64,000 nucleotides of DNA from positions 248,001 through 312,000 of the forward strand of contig CAZNDO010000002.1 of assembly GCA_964571855.1 (NCBI GenBank), read 5' to 3'. Numbering within the stretch: the stretch's first letter is position 1; each line of letters begins with the position of its first letter. A program made the translations under genes and the position numbers. This document shows, piece after piece, positions 17,042 through 25,069 of the stretch. Source of the DNA: CAYYFX01 sp964571855. Its GTDB lineage: Bacteria > ARS69. The notes under the pieces were generated by a model that saw only the letters and a program-made list of their open reading frames with translations, did not search any database and was not told the origin of the DNA.

Positions 17042-18472
17042 CTAGCGCCGCGCGGCGGCGCGAAGTTCGGGAATCGAGCCGAGGAGCGGGACGCCGAGGT
17101 TGAGTTCCACGTCGTCGGGCGTCTTCAGGGAGTGGTCCAGACCCTCCAGCAGGAACGCGAGCGCGAGCCCGAGCGACAGCCCGAGCATCGCCGCGAACAG
17201 CGCGAAGAGGCTCTTCTTCTCCTGCACGAAGGAGACGGACACCGTGGCCGGGCTCAGGACCTTGGCGTTCACCATCCGCTGGTCCTCCGTCTCGGAGATC
17301 TGCGTGTCCGCCATCTTCGTGTCCACCAGCTCGGACAGCTCCGCGGTGTTCGAGATCTCGCGCTCGATCTGGCGCAGCATGGGCTCGTAGCGCGGGATGC
17401 GGTTCATCTCGTCCACGACGTCCCGGACCGCCTTCTCGAGCGCGGCCTCCTCGGCCCGGAGCCCCTCGAGCTGCCCTTCCCGCATCTCGATCTGCGTGCG
17501 GATCTCCGCGCGCAGGTCCTGCTCCACGAGGCTCACGAACGCCTCCGCCTGCTGCACCTTCGGATGGTCCGGGAGGTAGCGGCCCTTCAGCTCCGCGAGC
17601 TGGGTACGCTTGTCGATCAGCTTGGCGCGGAGCTCCTGGAACGGCCGCCCGTCCTCGAACTCCAGGGTGGGGACCAGGATGTCCGGATCGGCCGCGAGCT
17701 TCCGCTTCACGACGCCGAGCTTGCGCTCCTCCGTCTCCCGGCGCACCCGCACGCGGAGCAGGTCCGTGCGCAGCTCGTCCAGCGTGCCCAGGTTGAGCCG
17801 CTGCTGCCACTCCTGGTCGTAGATGCCGGACTCGATCTGCAGCTGGCCCAGCTCCGTGCGGAGATCCAGCAGGCGGTCGCGCAGGCTGGCGGACCGGTCC
17901 TGGAAGAACGACTCGAGCATGGGGTTGCGGCGCACCGCGATCCGCTCCACGACGTAGGCGTTCGCCACCGCGTCCGCGAGCATGCGCGCGGTGGCCGGGT
18001 TCTGGTGCCGGAAGCGGATCATGATCACGTTGGAGAGCTCCACCGGCTCGGCCTGCAGGCTCTTCGCGATCCAGTTCGCGTTGGGCTCGTGCCACGTCTC
18101 CTCGTCCGATTCGGCCGGGAAGAGCTGCGCCTTCTCGTCGTCCGGGACCTGCTTCAGCTCCGCTTGCACGTAGCTGAGCGCGCGGTCCAGCACGGGATCG
18201 GAGCGGAGGATCTCGATCTCCGTGTTCATCTCCTCCTCCAGTCCCAGGAACGGCGAGCGCGTCTTCTGGAAGGAGGAGGCCTCGCTGCGCCGGATCAGCA
18301 CCTTCGAGGTGGCCACGAACTCCGACGTGGAGCGCAGGCTGGCCGACACGCCCATGCCCAGCGTGACGAGGAAGATGGACAGGATGATCCACTTGCGCCG
18401 GAACACCATGGCGAGCATGTCGCGCACGGAGAACGGGCGGGTGGTGTCTGCCGGCCGGCTGCTGGTCACCAT
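17042..18472 (-). CDS. wzz: Wzz/GNVR-type polysaccharide co-polymerase
   Basis: A 476-residue chain-length determinant protein. A first membrane helix at about 27-47 (KWIILSIFLVTLGMG) is followed by a long periplasmic region with extended coiled coil (about 170-400), including GRYLPDHPKVQQAE, and a second helix at about 425-450. The short cytosolic tail ends PLLGSIPELRAAARR, without a fused kinase; the kinase-like protein is the separate gene at 14841. It controls polymer length and links polymerisation to export. The ATG at 18472 has GAGGA upstream and lies 13 nt after the Wza-like gene. Confidence 0.92.
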   Translation of the reverse strand: MVTSSRPADTTRPFSVRDMLAMVFRRKWIILSIFLVTLGMGVSASLRSTSEFVATSKVLIRRSEASSFQKTRSPFLGLEEEMNTEIEILRSDPVLDRALSYVQAELKQVPDDEKAQLFPAESDEETWHEPNANWIAKSLQAEPVELSNVIMIRFRHQNPATARMLADAVANAYVVERIAVRRNPMLESFFQDRSASLRDRLLDLRTELGQLQIESGIYDQEWQQRLNLGTLDELRTDLLRVRVRRETEERKLGVVKRKLAADPDILVPTLEFEDGRPFQELRAKLIDKRTQLAELKGRYLPDHPKVQQAEAFVSLVEQDLRAEIRTQIEMREGQLEGLRAEEAALEKAVRDVVDEMNRIPRYEPMLRQIEREISNTAELSELVDTKMADTQISETEDQRMVNAKVLSPATVSVSFVQEKKSLFALFAAMLGLSLGLALAFLLEGLDHSLKTPDDVELNLGVPLLGSIPELRAAARR

Positions 18473-18485
18473 CGGGGTCCTCGCG

Positions 18486-19385
18486 TCACGGCGTGACCGA
18501 CTCGACGTCGCGGCGGATGGCGGACCGCTCGTCGACGTGGATCGCGTCGTAGCTGCGGATGAAGAGATCGGGGACCGGCAGGAGTCCCTCGAAGGCGAGG
18601 TGGATGAAATGCTCCAGATCGGAGATGAACGTGGACGGCACGAAGACGACGTCGTCCGGCTGCAGCACGATGTCGGCGGCGAGCGACTTCCCCTCCAGCA
18701 CGCCGCGCAGGTCCAGGTTGTAGGCGCTGGCCGTGTTCTCGCTCTTCCGTCGCAGCAGCACCACGGATCCGAGCTTCGCGTCCCGCGTGGGCGATCCCGT
18801 GGCGCCCAGCGCCTGGGTCAGGGTCATCCGCTGCTGCAGGTCGATGGGTCCCGGCTTCGCGACCTGTCCCAGCACGTAGGCGCGACGCTCGCCGAAGGAC
18901 ACGACGTTGAGCGTGGTCGTGGGGTCCCGCAGGATCCGGCTGTAGTGCGCCTCGATGTCCGCGGCCACCTCCTCCGGCCTCCGGCCCAGCGCCGCCACGT
19001 CCCCCACGCCCGGCGCGGTGATCATCCCGTCCGGCCGCACGACCGTGACCGTCTCCAGCTCGGGATAGAACATCACGTTGACGGAGACCTTGTCGCCGCG
19101 GCGCAGGAGGTACGGTCCTTCCGACGAGTACTCCAGCGGGAGCGGCTTCGCCGCCTCCTCCTCGGTGGAGAGCTGGCGGACGAGGACGCCCTCCTCCGTG
19201 CGCACCTCCCGGGGCTGCCGCTGCTGCTCCTGCGCCTCGATGAGGATCCGGAGGCTGTCCGGAAGATCCCCGAGCTCGTCCTGTCCCTCGACGTAGTACG
19301 GCGATCCGCAGCCGGCCGCTCCGGCCGCCGCAAGCGCGACCAGGGCGAGCGCCGCGAGCCGCGCCCGGACGTTCGTCGGGATCAT
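18486..19385 (-). CDS. wza: Polysaccharide export outer-membrane lipoprotein (Wza family)
   Basis: A 299-residue outer-membrane export protein. A signal peptide with lipobox AAGAAGC (lipidated C26) is followed by the PES domain (about 90-175: LRRGDKVSVNVMFYPELETV, RPDGMITAPGVGDV) and a SLBB domain (about 176-250: VLGQVAKPGPIDLQQRMTL). It forms the secretion channel for the exopolysaccharide. The ATG at 19385 is preceded by GGGAGG. It is the first gene of the cluster, after a leader of about 365 nt and the promoter at 19759-19788. The C-terminal amphipathic helix found in E. coli Wza is not obvious here. Confidence 0.92.
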   Translation of the reverse strand: MIPTNVRARLAALALVALAAAGAAGCGSPYYVEGQDELGDLPDSLRILIEAQEQQRQPREVRTEEGVLVRQLSTEEEAAKPLPLEYSSEGPYLLRRGDKVSVNVMFYPELETVTVVRPDGMITAPGVGDVAALGRRPEEVAADIEAHYSRILRDPTTTLNVVSFGERRAYVLGQVAKPGPIDLQQRMTLTQALGATGSPTRDAKLGSVVLLRRKSENTASAYNLDLRGVLEGKSLAADIVLQPDDVVFVPSTFISDLEHFIHLAFEGLLPVPDLFIRSYDAIHVDERSAIRRDVESVTP

Positions 19386-19751
19386 CCCGTCCTCCCAAAG
19401 GTGCGGACCCCATCGCCCGCGGAGCCTGGCTTCCCCGAGGTTCTTCGGCGTCTTCCGGTGATTCCCTTGAACGAGGGAACTCCCGCGGCCCCGGCGAGGC
19501 GCCGGCGGGCGTGCACGTGCATGCCGATGGGATGGGGGCTCGCGCGACTCGTCACGCGCGGCGGAAGCCTGGCGGCTTCACGGGCCCACCGGCCCGGGGC
19601 GCACGCCCCGGCACGGCAACTCCCGGTCGACCTCCTCGAATCTCGGTGTCAGACCAGCTGTGTCCCCGGATCGCCCGGGAACAACTCGTAGCAAGATCCG
19701 ATAGGCTTCCTTTGGGTCAGGCCCCGGGATCCGTGAAGAATCCCGGGAGGT
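19386..19751 (-). promoter_or_regulatory. Long structured 5' leader of the exopolysaccharide operon
   Basis: About 365 nt without a supportable gene separate the predicted transcription start (near 19752) from the wza ATG. Inverted repeats lie at 19723-19747 (8-bp stem, 9-nt loop), 19594-19611 (7 bp, 4 nt), 19564-19579 (6 bp, 4 nt), 19541-19560 (6 bp, 8 nt) and 19462-19479 (6 bp, 6 nt). None is followed by a T tract. I could not match it to the c-di-GMP riboswitches or to the ops/JUMPstart element. It may act in antitermination or RNA-based control. Confidence 0.45.
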
Positions 19752-19758
19752 GCCGAGA

Positions 19759-19788
19759 AGCATAGCAGAGGCTTTGCGGCAGGGTCAA
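19759..19788 (-). promoter_or_regulatory. Sigma-70-like promoter of the exopolysaccharide operon
   Basis: On the minus strand TTGACC (19788-19783) is followed after 18 nt by TATGCT (19764-19759). The -35 box overlaps the stop codon (19787-19785) of the preceding gene, so the operon boundary is very tight. The match is 5 of 6 at -35 and 4 of 6 at -10. It is the only good promoter I see between the LPS region and wza. Confidence 0.6.
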
Positions 19789-20765
19789 CGGACGGCCCGA
19801 TCGGGATTTGCGTCCCCCGGCAGGCGGTCCGCCAGGGCGGCCGCGAGCAGCGGGATCAGGATCTCGTGCTGGCCAGTGAAGTGGGCGCCGAACCCCCCTC
19901 CCCGGGTGGGCCGGGAGACGACGTTCGTGAGCGGCCGGTACTGCCGGATCATGTCGAAGTCCGCGGCCGCGAAGTGCTCCACCCGGTGGCCCAGGTTCCG
20001 GGCCACCGTGAGCGCCTTCAGGAAGACCTCCGGGAGCACCACCGCGGATCCCAGGTTCAGGACGACCCCGCCGGCGAGCCTGGCCACCCGGGCGGCCAGG
20101 ATCCGGAAGTCCCGGAGCGTGGCGTCCCCGATGGCGGCGCCGTCCGCGGAGGGGTGCTGGTGCACGATGTCCGTGCCCAGCGCCACGTGGACCGTGGCCG
20201 GCACGCCCGCGGAGGAGGCCGCCGCCAGGAAGCTCCGCGCCGCGTTCGGGGCCCGGGCGGCAACCAGGGCGGCTCCGAGCGCCTCGCCGAGTCCGAGGCC
20301 CTCCCGGGCCGCGCGCGCGGCGCCCTCGTTCAGGAACGCCGCGGTCTCGCGGGCCATCCCGAAGGAGCCGTCCGCGAGGCCCTCCTCCACGGCCTCCGAC
20401 GTGCGGCCGAACAACGCGATCTCCACGTCGTGCACGGCGGCGGAGCCGTTCATCGCCAGCGCCGTGATCTGCCGCCGCGCGAGGAGCCCGGCCAGGCACG
20501 GCGCCGTCCCCGTCTTCACGACATGCCCGCCCAGCATCACGATCCACTCGCGCCGGTCCCGCACGGCCGCCTCGATGCGATCCAGCAGCGTGCGGAAGTC
20601 CCGGCCCGACAGGATGTCGGGGAGCGCCGCCACCAGGTCCGCGACCGTCATCCCGGGGCGCGGCGCGCCGGCGAACTCCTCCACGCGCACCTTGCTCTTC
20701 CGCGCGTCGATCCCGAGCGTGCGCACCCGCGAGAGGTCGATCTCCTCGTGTCGGCCGGCCATCAT
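19785..20765 (-). CDS. Conserved protein with deoxyhypusine-synthase-like fold, function unknown
   Basis: A 326-residue soluble protein. Segments such as VMLGGHVVKTGTAPCL, LAMNGSAAVHDVEIAL, GTDIVHQHPSADGAAIGD and NLGSAVVLPEVFLKAL resemble a widespread bacterial family that I recall being grouped with DHS-like NAD/FAD-binding proteins. Its biochemical role is not established. No signal peptide or membrane helix is seen. Two adjacent ATGs (20765 and 20762) are possible; the first overlaps the DUF3108 stop as ATGA. It ends the core/O-chain operon. The family assignment is from memory of the conserved blocks, and a link to LPS is inferred only from position. Confidence 0.6.
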   Translation of the reverse strand: MMAGRHEEIDLSRVRTLGIDARKSKVRVEEFAGAPRPGMTVADLVAALPDILSGRDFRTLLDRIEAAVRDRREWIVMLGGHVVKTGTAPCLAGLLARRQITALAMNGSAAVHDVEIALFGRTSEAVEEGLADGSFGMARETAAFLNEGAARAAREGLGLGEALGAALVAARAPNAARSFLAAASSAGVPATVHVALGTDIVHQHPSADGAAIGDATLRDFRILAARVARLAGGVVLNLGSAVVLPEVFLKALTVARNLGHRVEHFAAADFDMIRQYRPLTNVVSRPTRGGGFGAHFTGQHEILIPLLAAALADRLPGDANPDRAVR

Positions 20766-21652
20766 CCCCTCGTCCGCGGGCGCGCGAGCCCGTCCGCGAG
20801 CTTGAACTCCGTCAAGGACGCCGTGACCGCGCCCACCACGATCTTCGTGCGCATCTTCACCGGCATGCGCCGCTCGTCCGCGGTCAGCCAGATCGTCAGC
20901 GTGCCCTTCGCCTGGAAGATGCCGCCCTCCCGCACGACCGGCTCGACGACGAAGCAATCGAACGTGCCCGCCGGCACGTCCACGCTCTCGCGCCCGTGCA
21001 CGATCACGCGCAGGGGATAGTTCTTCCGGTCCGCATGGCTGTCAATGAACACGTCGCGCCCCACCTCCAGCGGAAGCGTGCGCAGGTAGTAGAACGCGGA
21101 CAGCTCGTCCTGCGCGTGCGGGTGCATCCGGATCTCGTCGCCGTTCTCGTACAGCGCGAAGGCGTCGCGACGGTCGAACTTCACCAGGAGGTCCTTCTTG
21201 TACCCGCCCTCGCGCTGGTGCTTCTCGAACCGCCGCGGCAACAGCGTGGACGTGTCCAGGAACGTCTGCGCCCGGTCCCACACCTTGTAGAACTTCGAGA
21301 AGAAGGCGTTGCTCTTCGCTTCCGTGCGGATGTCCAGGCACTCGTACCCCGCGATGCGGCGCTGCCCGGCCACCTCCATGGTGGCCCCGCCGGCGTTCAG
21401 GATGCCGTAGTCGATCGAGAACTTGAGTTGCTCGCCCGGGCCGAACGGCAGCACGTCCGGCAGCGGCGGGCGCGGCGCGGGCGGCGGGGCGAGCTCGTCG
21501 GGCGGGCCGAAGGCCCCGGTCTCCGCGGGGTCGCGCGGCGCGACCGCGGGCGGCGGCACCGGCCCCGCCGGCGACGGGACCGGCTCGGCCGGGAACTCCG
21601 GGAAAACGCCTGCCGTGGTCGCGAGCGCGAGCACGGGCCACCACTTCCTCAT
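20762..21652 (-). CDS. DUF3108 domain protein, probably exported
   Basis: A 296-residue protein. An N-terminal hydrophobic stretch (about 5-17) suggests export, followed by a proline-rich linker (about 20-75). The DUF3108 domain (about 78-285) includes LPFGPGEQLKFSIDYGILNA, TEAKSNAFFSKFYKVWDRAQ and RMPVKMRTKIVVG. Members are periplasmic or outer-membrane associated beta proteins of unknown role. The ATG at 21652 has GGAGGG before it and overlaps the GT4 stop as ATGA, and the gene couples by ATGA to the DHS-like gene. Its place in an LPS operon suggests a role in envelope assembly, which is inference only. Confidence 0.82.
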   Translation of the reverse strand: MRKWWPVLALATTAGVFPEFPAEPVPSPAGPVPPPAVAPRDPAETGAFGPPDELAPPPAPRPPLPDVLPFGPGEQLKFSIDYGILNAGGATMEVAGQRRIAGYECLDIRTEAKSNAFFSKFYKVWDRAQTFLDTSTLLPRRFEKHQREGGYKKDLLVKFDRRDAFALYENGDEIRMHPHAQDELSAFYYLRTLPLEVGRDVFIDSHADRKNYPLRVIVHGRESVDVPAGTFDCFVVEPVVREGGIFQAKGTLTIWLTADERRMPVKMRTKIVVGAVTASLTEFKLADGLARPRTRG

Positions 21653-22722
21653 GCACCCTCCCCCGCAAGGAGCCGCGCGTACAGCTCCCGCGTCGTTCGC
21701 ACCATGTGCGCCACGTCGAACTCCGCGGACCGCCGGCGCCCGAGCTCCCCGGCGCGGCGCGCGGCGGCGGGATCCCGCAGCGCCAGCAGCGCCGCGGCCA
21801 GCGCGTCCGCGTCCCCCGGCGGGCCCAGGAGCCCCTCGTGCCCGTCCTGCACCACCTCGGGAATCCCGCCCACGCGCGCGGCCACCACGGGGATGCCGCG
21901 CGCCATCGCGTCCAGGAGGACGGTCCCGAGCGCCTCGAATGCGGAGGGTAGGAAGAAGACGTCGATCCGGCTCCAGAAATCCTCGGGATCCGCGAGGAAA
22001 CCCGGAAAGCGCACCCGCTCGGAGAGGCCGGCGTCGGCCAGTGCAACCTCCGTGGAAGCGCGAAGTTCCCCTTCCCCGGCCCACACGAACCGGGCCTCCG
22101 GATCCGTGGCCGCCACCCGCCGGACGGTCGCAACCCAGGTGCCGGGGTCCTTCTGGGGCGTGAAGGCGGCCAGGGTCCCCACGGTCCACGGCGCGCCCGG
22201 ATCGCGCACGGGGCGCGGGAAGGCGGCGGGGATCGGCACGCCGCTCGGGATGCGCGTGATCCTCGCCGCCGGGACGCCGCCCGCGCGCAGCGCCTGCTCC
22301 ACCGCCGCGGAGATCGCGACGTAGTGATCCGCGAGGCGCCGGTACTTCCACCGCCCGAACGCGCCGCGCACCGGCAGCTCCACGCGCCGGGTGACGAGCA
22401 CGGGGCGGACGCGGGCGATGCGCGCGGCGAGACCGACGGCCCCGTGCGCGCGGGCCGTGTGCAGGTGGACGATGCGGGGCCGGATGCGGCGCAGGAGCGC
22501 GACCCCGCGCGCGATCGCCGCCGGATCGGCGTCGGCGCGCGCCGCGAGGGGTTCCACCGGCAGGCCGTCCGCGCGGGCCCGCTCCGCGAGCGGGCCGCGG
22601 GGATCCGCCGCGACGATGCTGTCGATGCCTTCCGCCGCGAGGCCGCGCGCGAGCAGGAGCACCTGCCGTTCGCCCCCGCGCCAGGTCCGGGCGGGATCGA
22701 CGTGCAGGATGCGCAACGTCAA
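21649..22722 (-). CDS. GT4 family glycosyltransferase
   Basis: A 357-residue GT-B enzyme starting LRILHVDPARTWRGGERQV after the initiator. The middle contains VGTLAAFTPQKDPGTW, and the EX7E motif is in SAFEALGTVLLDAMARG, followed by RVGGIPEVVQDGHEG. It is likely a core or O-chain sugar transferase. The start is TTG at 22722, overlapping the upstream stop as TTGA; a second TTG at 22716 is possible. It couples by ATGA to the DUF3108 gene. Confidence 0.9.
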   Translation of the reverse strand: MTLRILHVDPARTWRGGERQVLLLARGLAAEGIDSIVAADPRGPLAERARADGLPVEPLAARADADPAAIARGVALLRRIRPRIVHLHTARAHGAVGLAARIARVRPVLVTRRVELPVRGAFGRWKYRRLADHYVAISAAVEQALRAGGVPAARITRIPSGVPIPAAFPRPVRDPGAPWTVGTLAAFTPQKDPGTWVATVRRVAATDPEARFVWAGEGELRASTEVALADAGLSERVRFPGFLADPEDFWSRIDVFFLPSAFEALGTVLLDAMARGIPVVAARVGGIPEVVQDGHEGLLGPPGDADALAAALLALRDPAAARRAGELGRRRSAEFDVAHMVRTTRELYARLLAGEGA

Positions 22723-23960
22723 GCGGCGGGCCGCTCCGCCGCGGGCGTCTCGTCCGGCGGCGCGAGCCGGCCGCGTCCGAGCCGGCGGAACCACACCACC
22801 TCGAGCAGCTCGCGCAGCCGTGCGGACGTGTCCGCCGACGCGTGCGACTGCTCCGCCCGGGCGCGCGCGGCGGCGCGCATCGCCGCGAGGGCCTCGCCGT
22901 CCCCGAGGACGTCGGCGAACGCGCGGGCCAGCTTCGCGTGCGCGCCCGGATCCACGAGCGCGCCGGCCTCGTCCAGGGGGACCATTCCCTCCACGGACGG
23001 GACCGCGGTGGCGACCACCGGCAGCCCGCTCGCGAGCGCTTCCGCGATCGCCACCTCCACGCCTGGCACGATCCCGGCGGCACGATCCTCCGCGTGCGCG
23101 TGCACGAAGAGGTCCGCGAGCCGGTACCAGTCCGGCAGCTCGGAGTCCGGAACGACCCCGATGAAACGCACGCTCTTCCGGAGCCGCAGCGAGTCCGCGG
23201 CCGTCCGCCACGCCCCGTCCACCGGGCCGATCACCACGAGCGACGCGCCCTCCCGCGTCCCGGCGAACGCCGTGAAGGCGCGCAGCAGCGTGGCCGGGTC
23301 CTTCCCCGGCCCGCGCCCGGCCACGGTGAGCAGCACCGGACCCTTCCCCGTCTGCGCCCGCCGCGCGAGCGCCTCCGGCTTCGCGCCCGGGTGGAAGCGC
23401 TCGAGGTCCACGCCGGGCGGGATCACCTCGATGCGGTGCGGCAGCACCCCGGCCTTGTACGCCTCGAGCCGGCAGGCCCGCGAGGCCACGATGACCGCCT
23501 CGGTCTCGTCGAAGATCTCCTGCAGCGCGCGGGCCCTCTCGCCACCCGCGCGGAGCGCGCGCCGCGCGGCGAACAGTTCCGGCGCCTCCACGTGCAGCAC
23601 GTACGGCGTGCCGCCCGCGCGCTTCGCCTCGCGCGCGATGGTCGCTTCCGCGCCGAGGCCGTATGCCACGAGCAGCTGCGGCGCGCGCGTGCGGATCACC
23701 CAGCGCAGGTGCGCGCCCCGGACCCAGCGGTTCGGCCCGTCGCCGAGGAACGGCCACTGCGGGAAGCGACGGACGTCGATGCCGGCCGCGCGGTCGAACG
23801 CCCCGGCGCCGGCCTGCCGCGGCGCGACGAGGCGGCTGACCCGCCGGGGCTGGCCGCGCAGGAGCTCGCGCAGCACGCTCTCGCGGCCGCCGACGGCCGG
23901 GGGCGTGCGCGGGGCGAGGAACAGCACGTCGAGCGCGCTGCCGGGCATGCGTTCGGTCAC
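22719..23960 (-). CDS. GT4 family glycosyltransferase
   Basis: A 413-residue GT-B enzyme. LFLAPRTPPAVGGRESVLRE is the N-terminal glycine-rich loop, LLTVAGRGPGKDPATLLRAF lies at the domain junction, and GVEVAIAEALASGLPVVAT is the EX7E region. The start is GTG at 23960 behind GGGAGGAG, and the gene follows the GT9 gene after a 50-nt gap. It couples to the next GT4 by TTGA. A role in LPS core or O-chain synthesis is inferred from position. Confidence 0.9.
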   Translation of the reverse strand: MTERMPGSALDVLFLAPRTPPAVGGRESVLRELLRGQPRRVSRLVAPRQAGAGAFDRAAGIDVRRFPQWPFLGDGPNRWVRGAHLRWVIRTRAPQLLVAYGLGAEATIAREAKRAGGTPYVLHVEAPELFAARRALRAGGERARALQEIFDETEAVIVASRACRLEAYKAGVLPHRIEVIPPGVDLERFHPGAKPEALARRAQTGKGPVLLTVAGRGPGKDPATLLRAFTAFAGTREGASLVVIGPVDGAWRTAADSLRLRKSVRFIGVVPDSELPDWYRLADLFVHAHAEDRAAGIVPGVEVAIAEALASGLPVVATAVPSVEGMVPLDEAGALVDPGAHAKLARAFADVLGDGEALAAMRAAARARAEQSHASADTSARLRELLEVVWFRRLGRGRLAPPDETPAAERPAA

Positions 23961-24010
23961 GGGGCTCCTCCCACGGCGCGGCGGGCGGGATGCGCGCGCG
24001 GGGCGCGATT

Positions 24011-25069
24011 CTAGGGGGCCCCGCGCGGGGTGTCCACCGGGAGGCCGGCGAGCAGGCGGTCGATCTCCGCGACCACCGGCTCCGCCGGAAGCTGCGCGAG
24101 CGATGCCCAGGCGGCGCCGGGCCCGGTCCGCACGGTGCGGTGCGGCCCCTCCGGCGGCGTCCAGTCCTTCGGATCGGTGGCCCCGAACACGCCGACCGTC
24201 GGCACGTCCTGCACGATCGCGAGGTGCCGGCCCAGGCTGTCGGCGGCGACGAGCACGGCCGCCCGCGCGAGGAGCGCGGCCATTCCCCGCAGCGTCGTCG
24301 GCGGGGCGAGGCGGGCGTCGCGGCCCGCGGCGGCCGCGATCGCCTCGGCGTCCGCGCGCTCCGGCGGCCCCCACAGCACGAGCGCGGGGGCGCCGAATCG
24401 ACCCGCGAGCGCGCGCGCGGCGCCCGCGTACCCGGCCACGGTCCAGCGCTTCCCCGCCCAGGTTCCTCCGGGCAGCACCGCGCCGAAGGGGCGTGCCGCG
24501 TCGTACCCCAGCGCCGCGAGCGCCGCGGCGGCCGCCTCGCGATCGGCCGGGGTCAGCGCCACGCCGGCGCGCGCCTCGCCGTCCCAGCGGATGCCGGCGT
24601 CGCGCAGGAAGTCCACCTGCATGCGTCCCGCCCACCGCGGATCGGTGTCCGGCGTCCCGTGGAAGCGCGGCACGCGCACGTTGTACGCGATGCGGCGCGC
24701 CTTCCGGTCGTACCCCACGCGCCAGCGCGCGCCGGACAGCGCGGTCAGGATGGCGGTCCGCGGGTTCGAGAACAGGTCCAGCACGACGTCCGGCCGGCGG
24801 GACCGGATCCAGCGCACCGCGTCGCGCACGCCGCCGGACGCGATGCGTTCCTCCGCGGGTCGCCGCGCGCCGAGCAGGAAGATCCCGGCCAGACGGGAGT
24901 CGGTCTCCAGCAGCGCCCGCGCCGGCGCCTCCGCCACGTAGTCCAGCGCGGTCGCGGGCCAGGCGCGGCGCAGCGCGTCGAGGACCGCGGACGACAGCAC
25001 GATGTCCCCCAGGCCGCGCGGCCGCAGCACGAGCACGCGCCCCGGGGCCAGGTCGGGCGGCAGCCTCAC
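24011..25069 (-). CDS. GT9 family (heptosyltransferase-like) glycosyltransferase
   Basis: A 352-residue GT9 protein. LVLRPRGLGDIVLSSAVLDA is the N-terminal GD motif, VLPGGTWAGKRW corresponds to the heptosyltransferase KRWP-like segment, and AADSLGRHLAIVQDVPTVGVFGATDP is the C-terminal sugar-nucleotide region (quoted here in parts: AADSLGRHLA, GVFGATDP). The D in AADS replaces the more common N. The start is GTG at 25069 (GTGA overlap with the GT2 stop). It is one of five GT9 genes in this region and probably adds a core sugar. Confidence 0.88.
   Translation of the reverse strand: MRLPPDLAPGRVLVLRPRGLGDIVLSSAVLDALRRAWPATALDYVAEAPARALLETDSRLAGIFLLGARRPAEERIASGGVRDAVRWIRSRRPDVVLDLFSNPRTAILTALSGARWRVGYDRKARRIAYNVRVPRFHGTPDTDPRWAGRMQVDFLRDAGIRWDGEARAGVALTPADREAAAAALAALGYDAARPFGAVLPGGTWAGKRWTVAGYAGAARALAGRFGAPALVLWGPPERADAEAIAAAAGRDARLAPPTTLRGMAALLARAAVLVAADSLGRHLAIVQDVPTVGVFGATDPKDWTPPEGPHRTVRTGPGAAWASLAQLPAEPVVAEIDRLLAGLPVDTPRGAP

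Noticed and set aside
14841..18392. Minus-strand open frame of almost 1,200 codons spanning the kinase-like, ATPase and wzz genes
   Set aside because: Only its last 245 codons are a real protein (the kinase-like gene). The upstream part is an out-of-frame reading of wzz and the ATPase, both of which have clear domains in other frames.
19386..19751. Cyclic di-GMP riboswitch in the wza leader
   Set aside because: CGCAAAGCC near the promoter looked like part of a GEMM motif, but it lies upstream of the predicted start and the remaining conserved blocks are absent.
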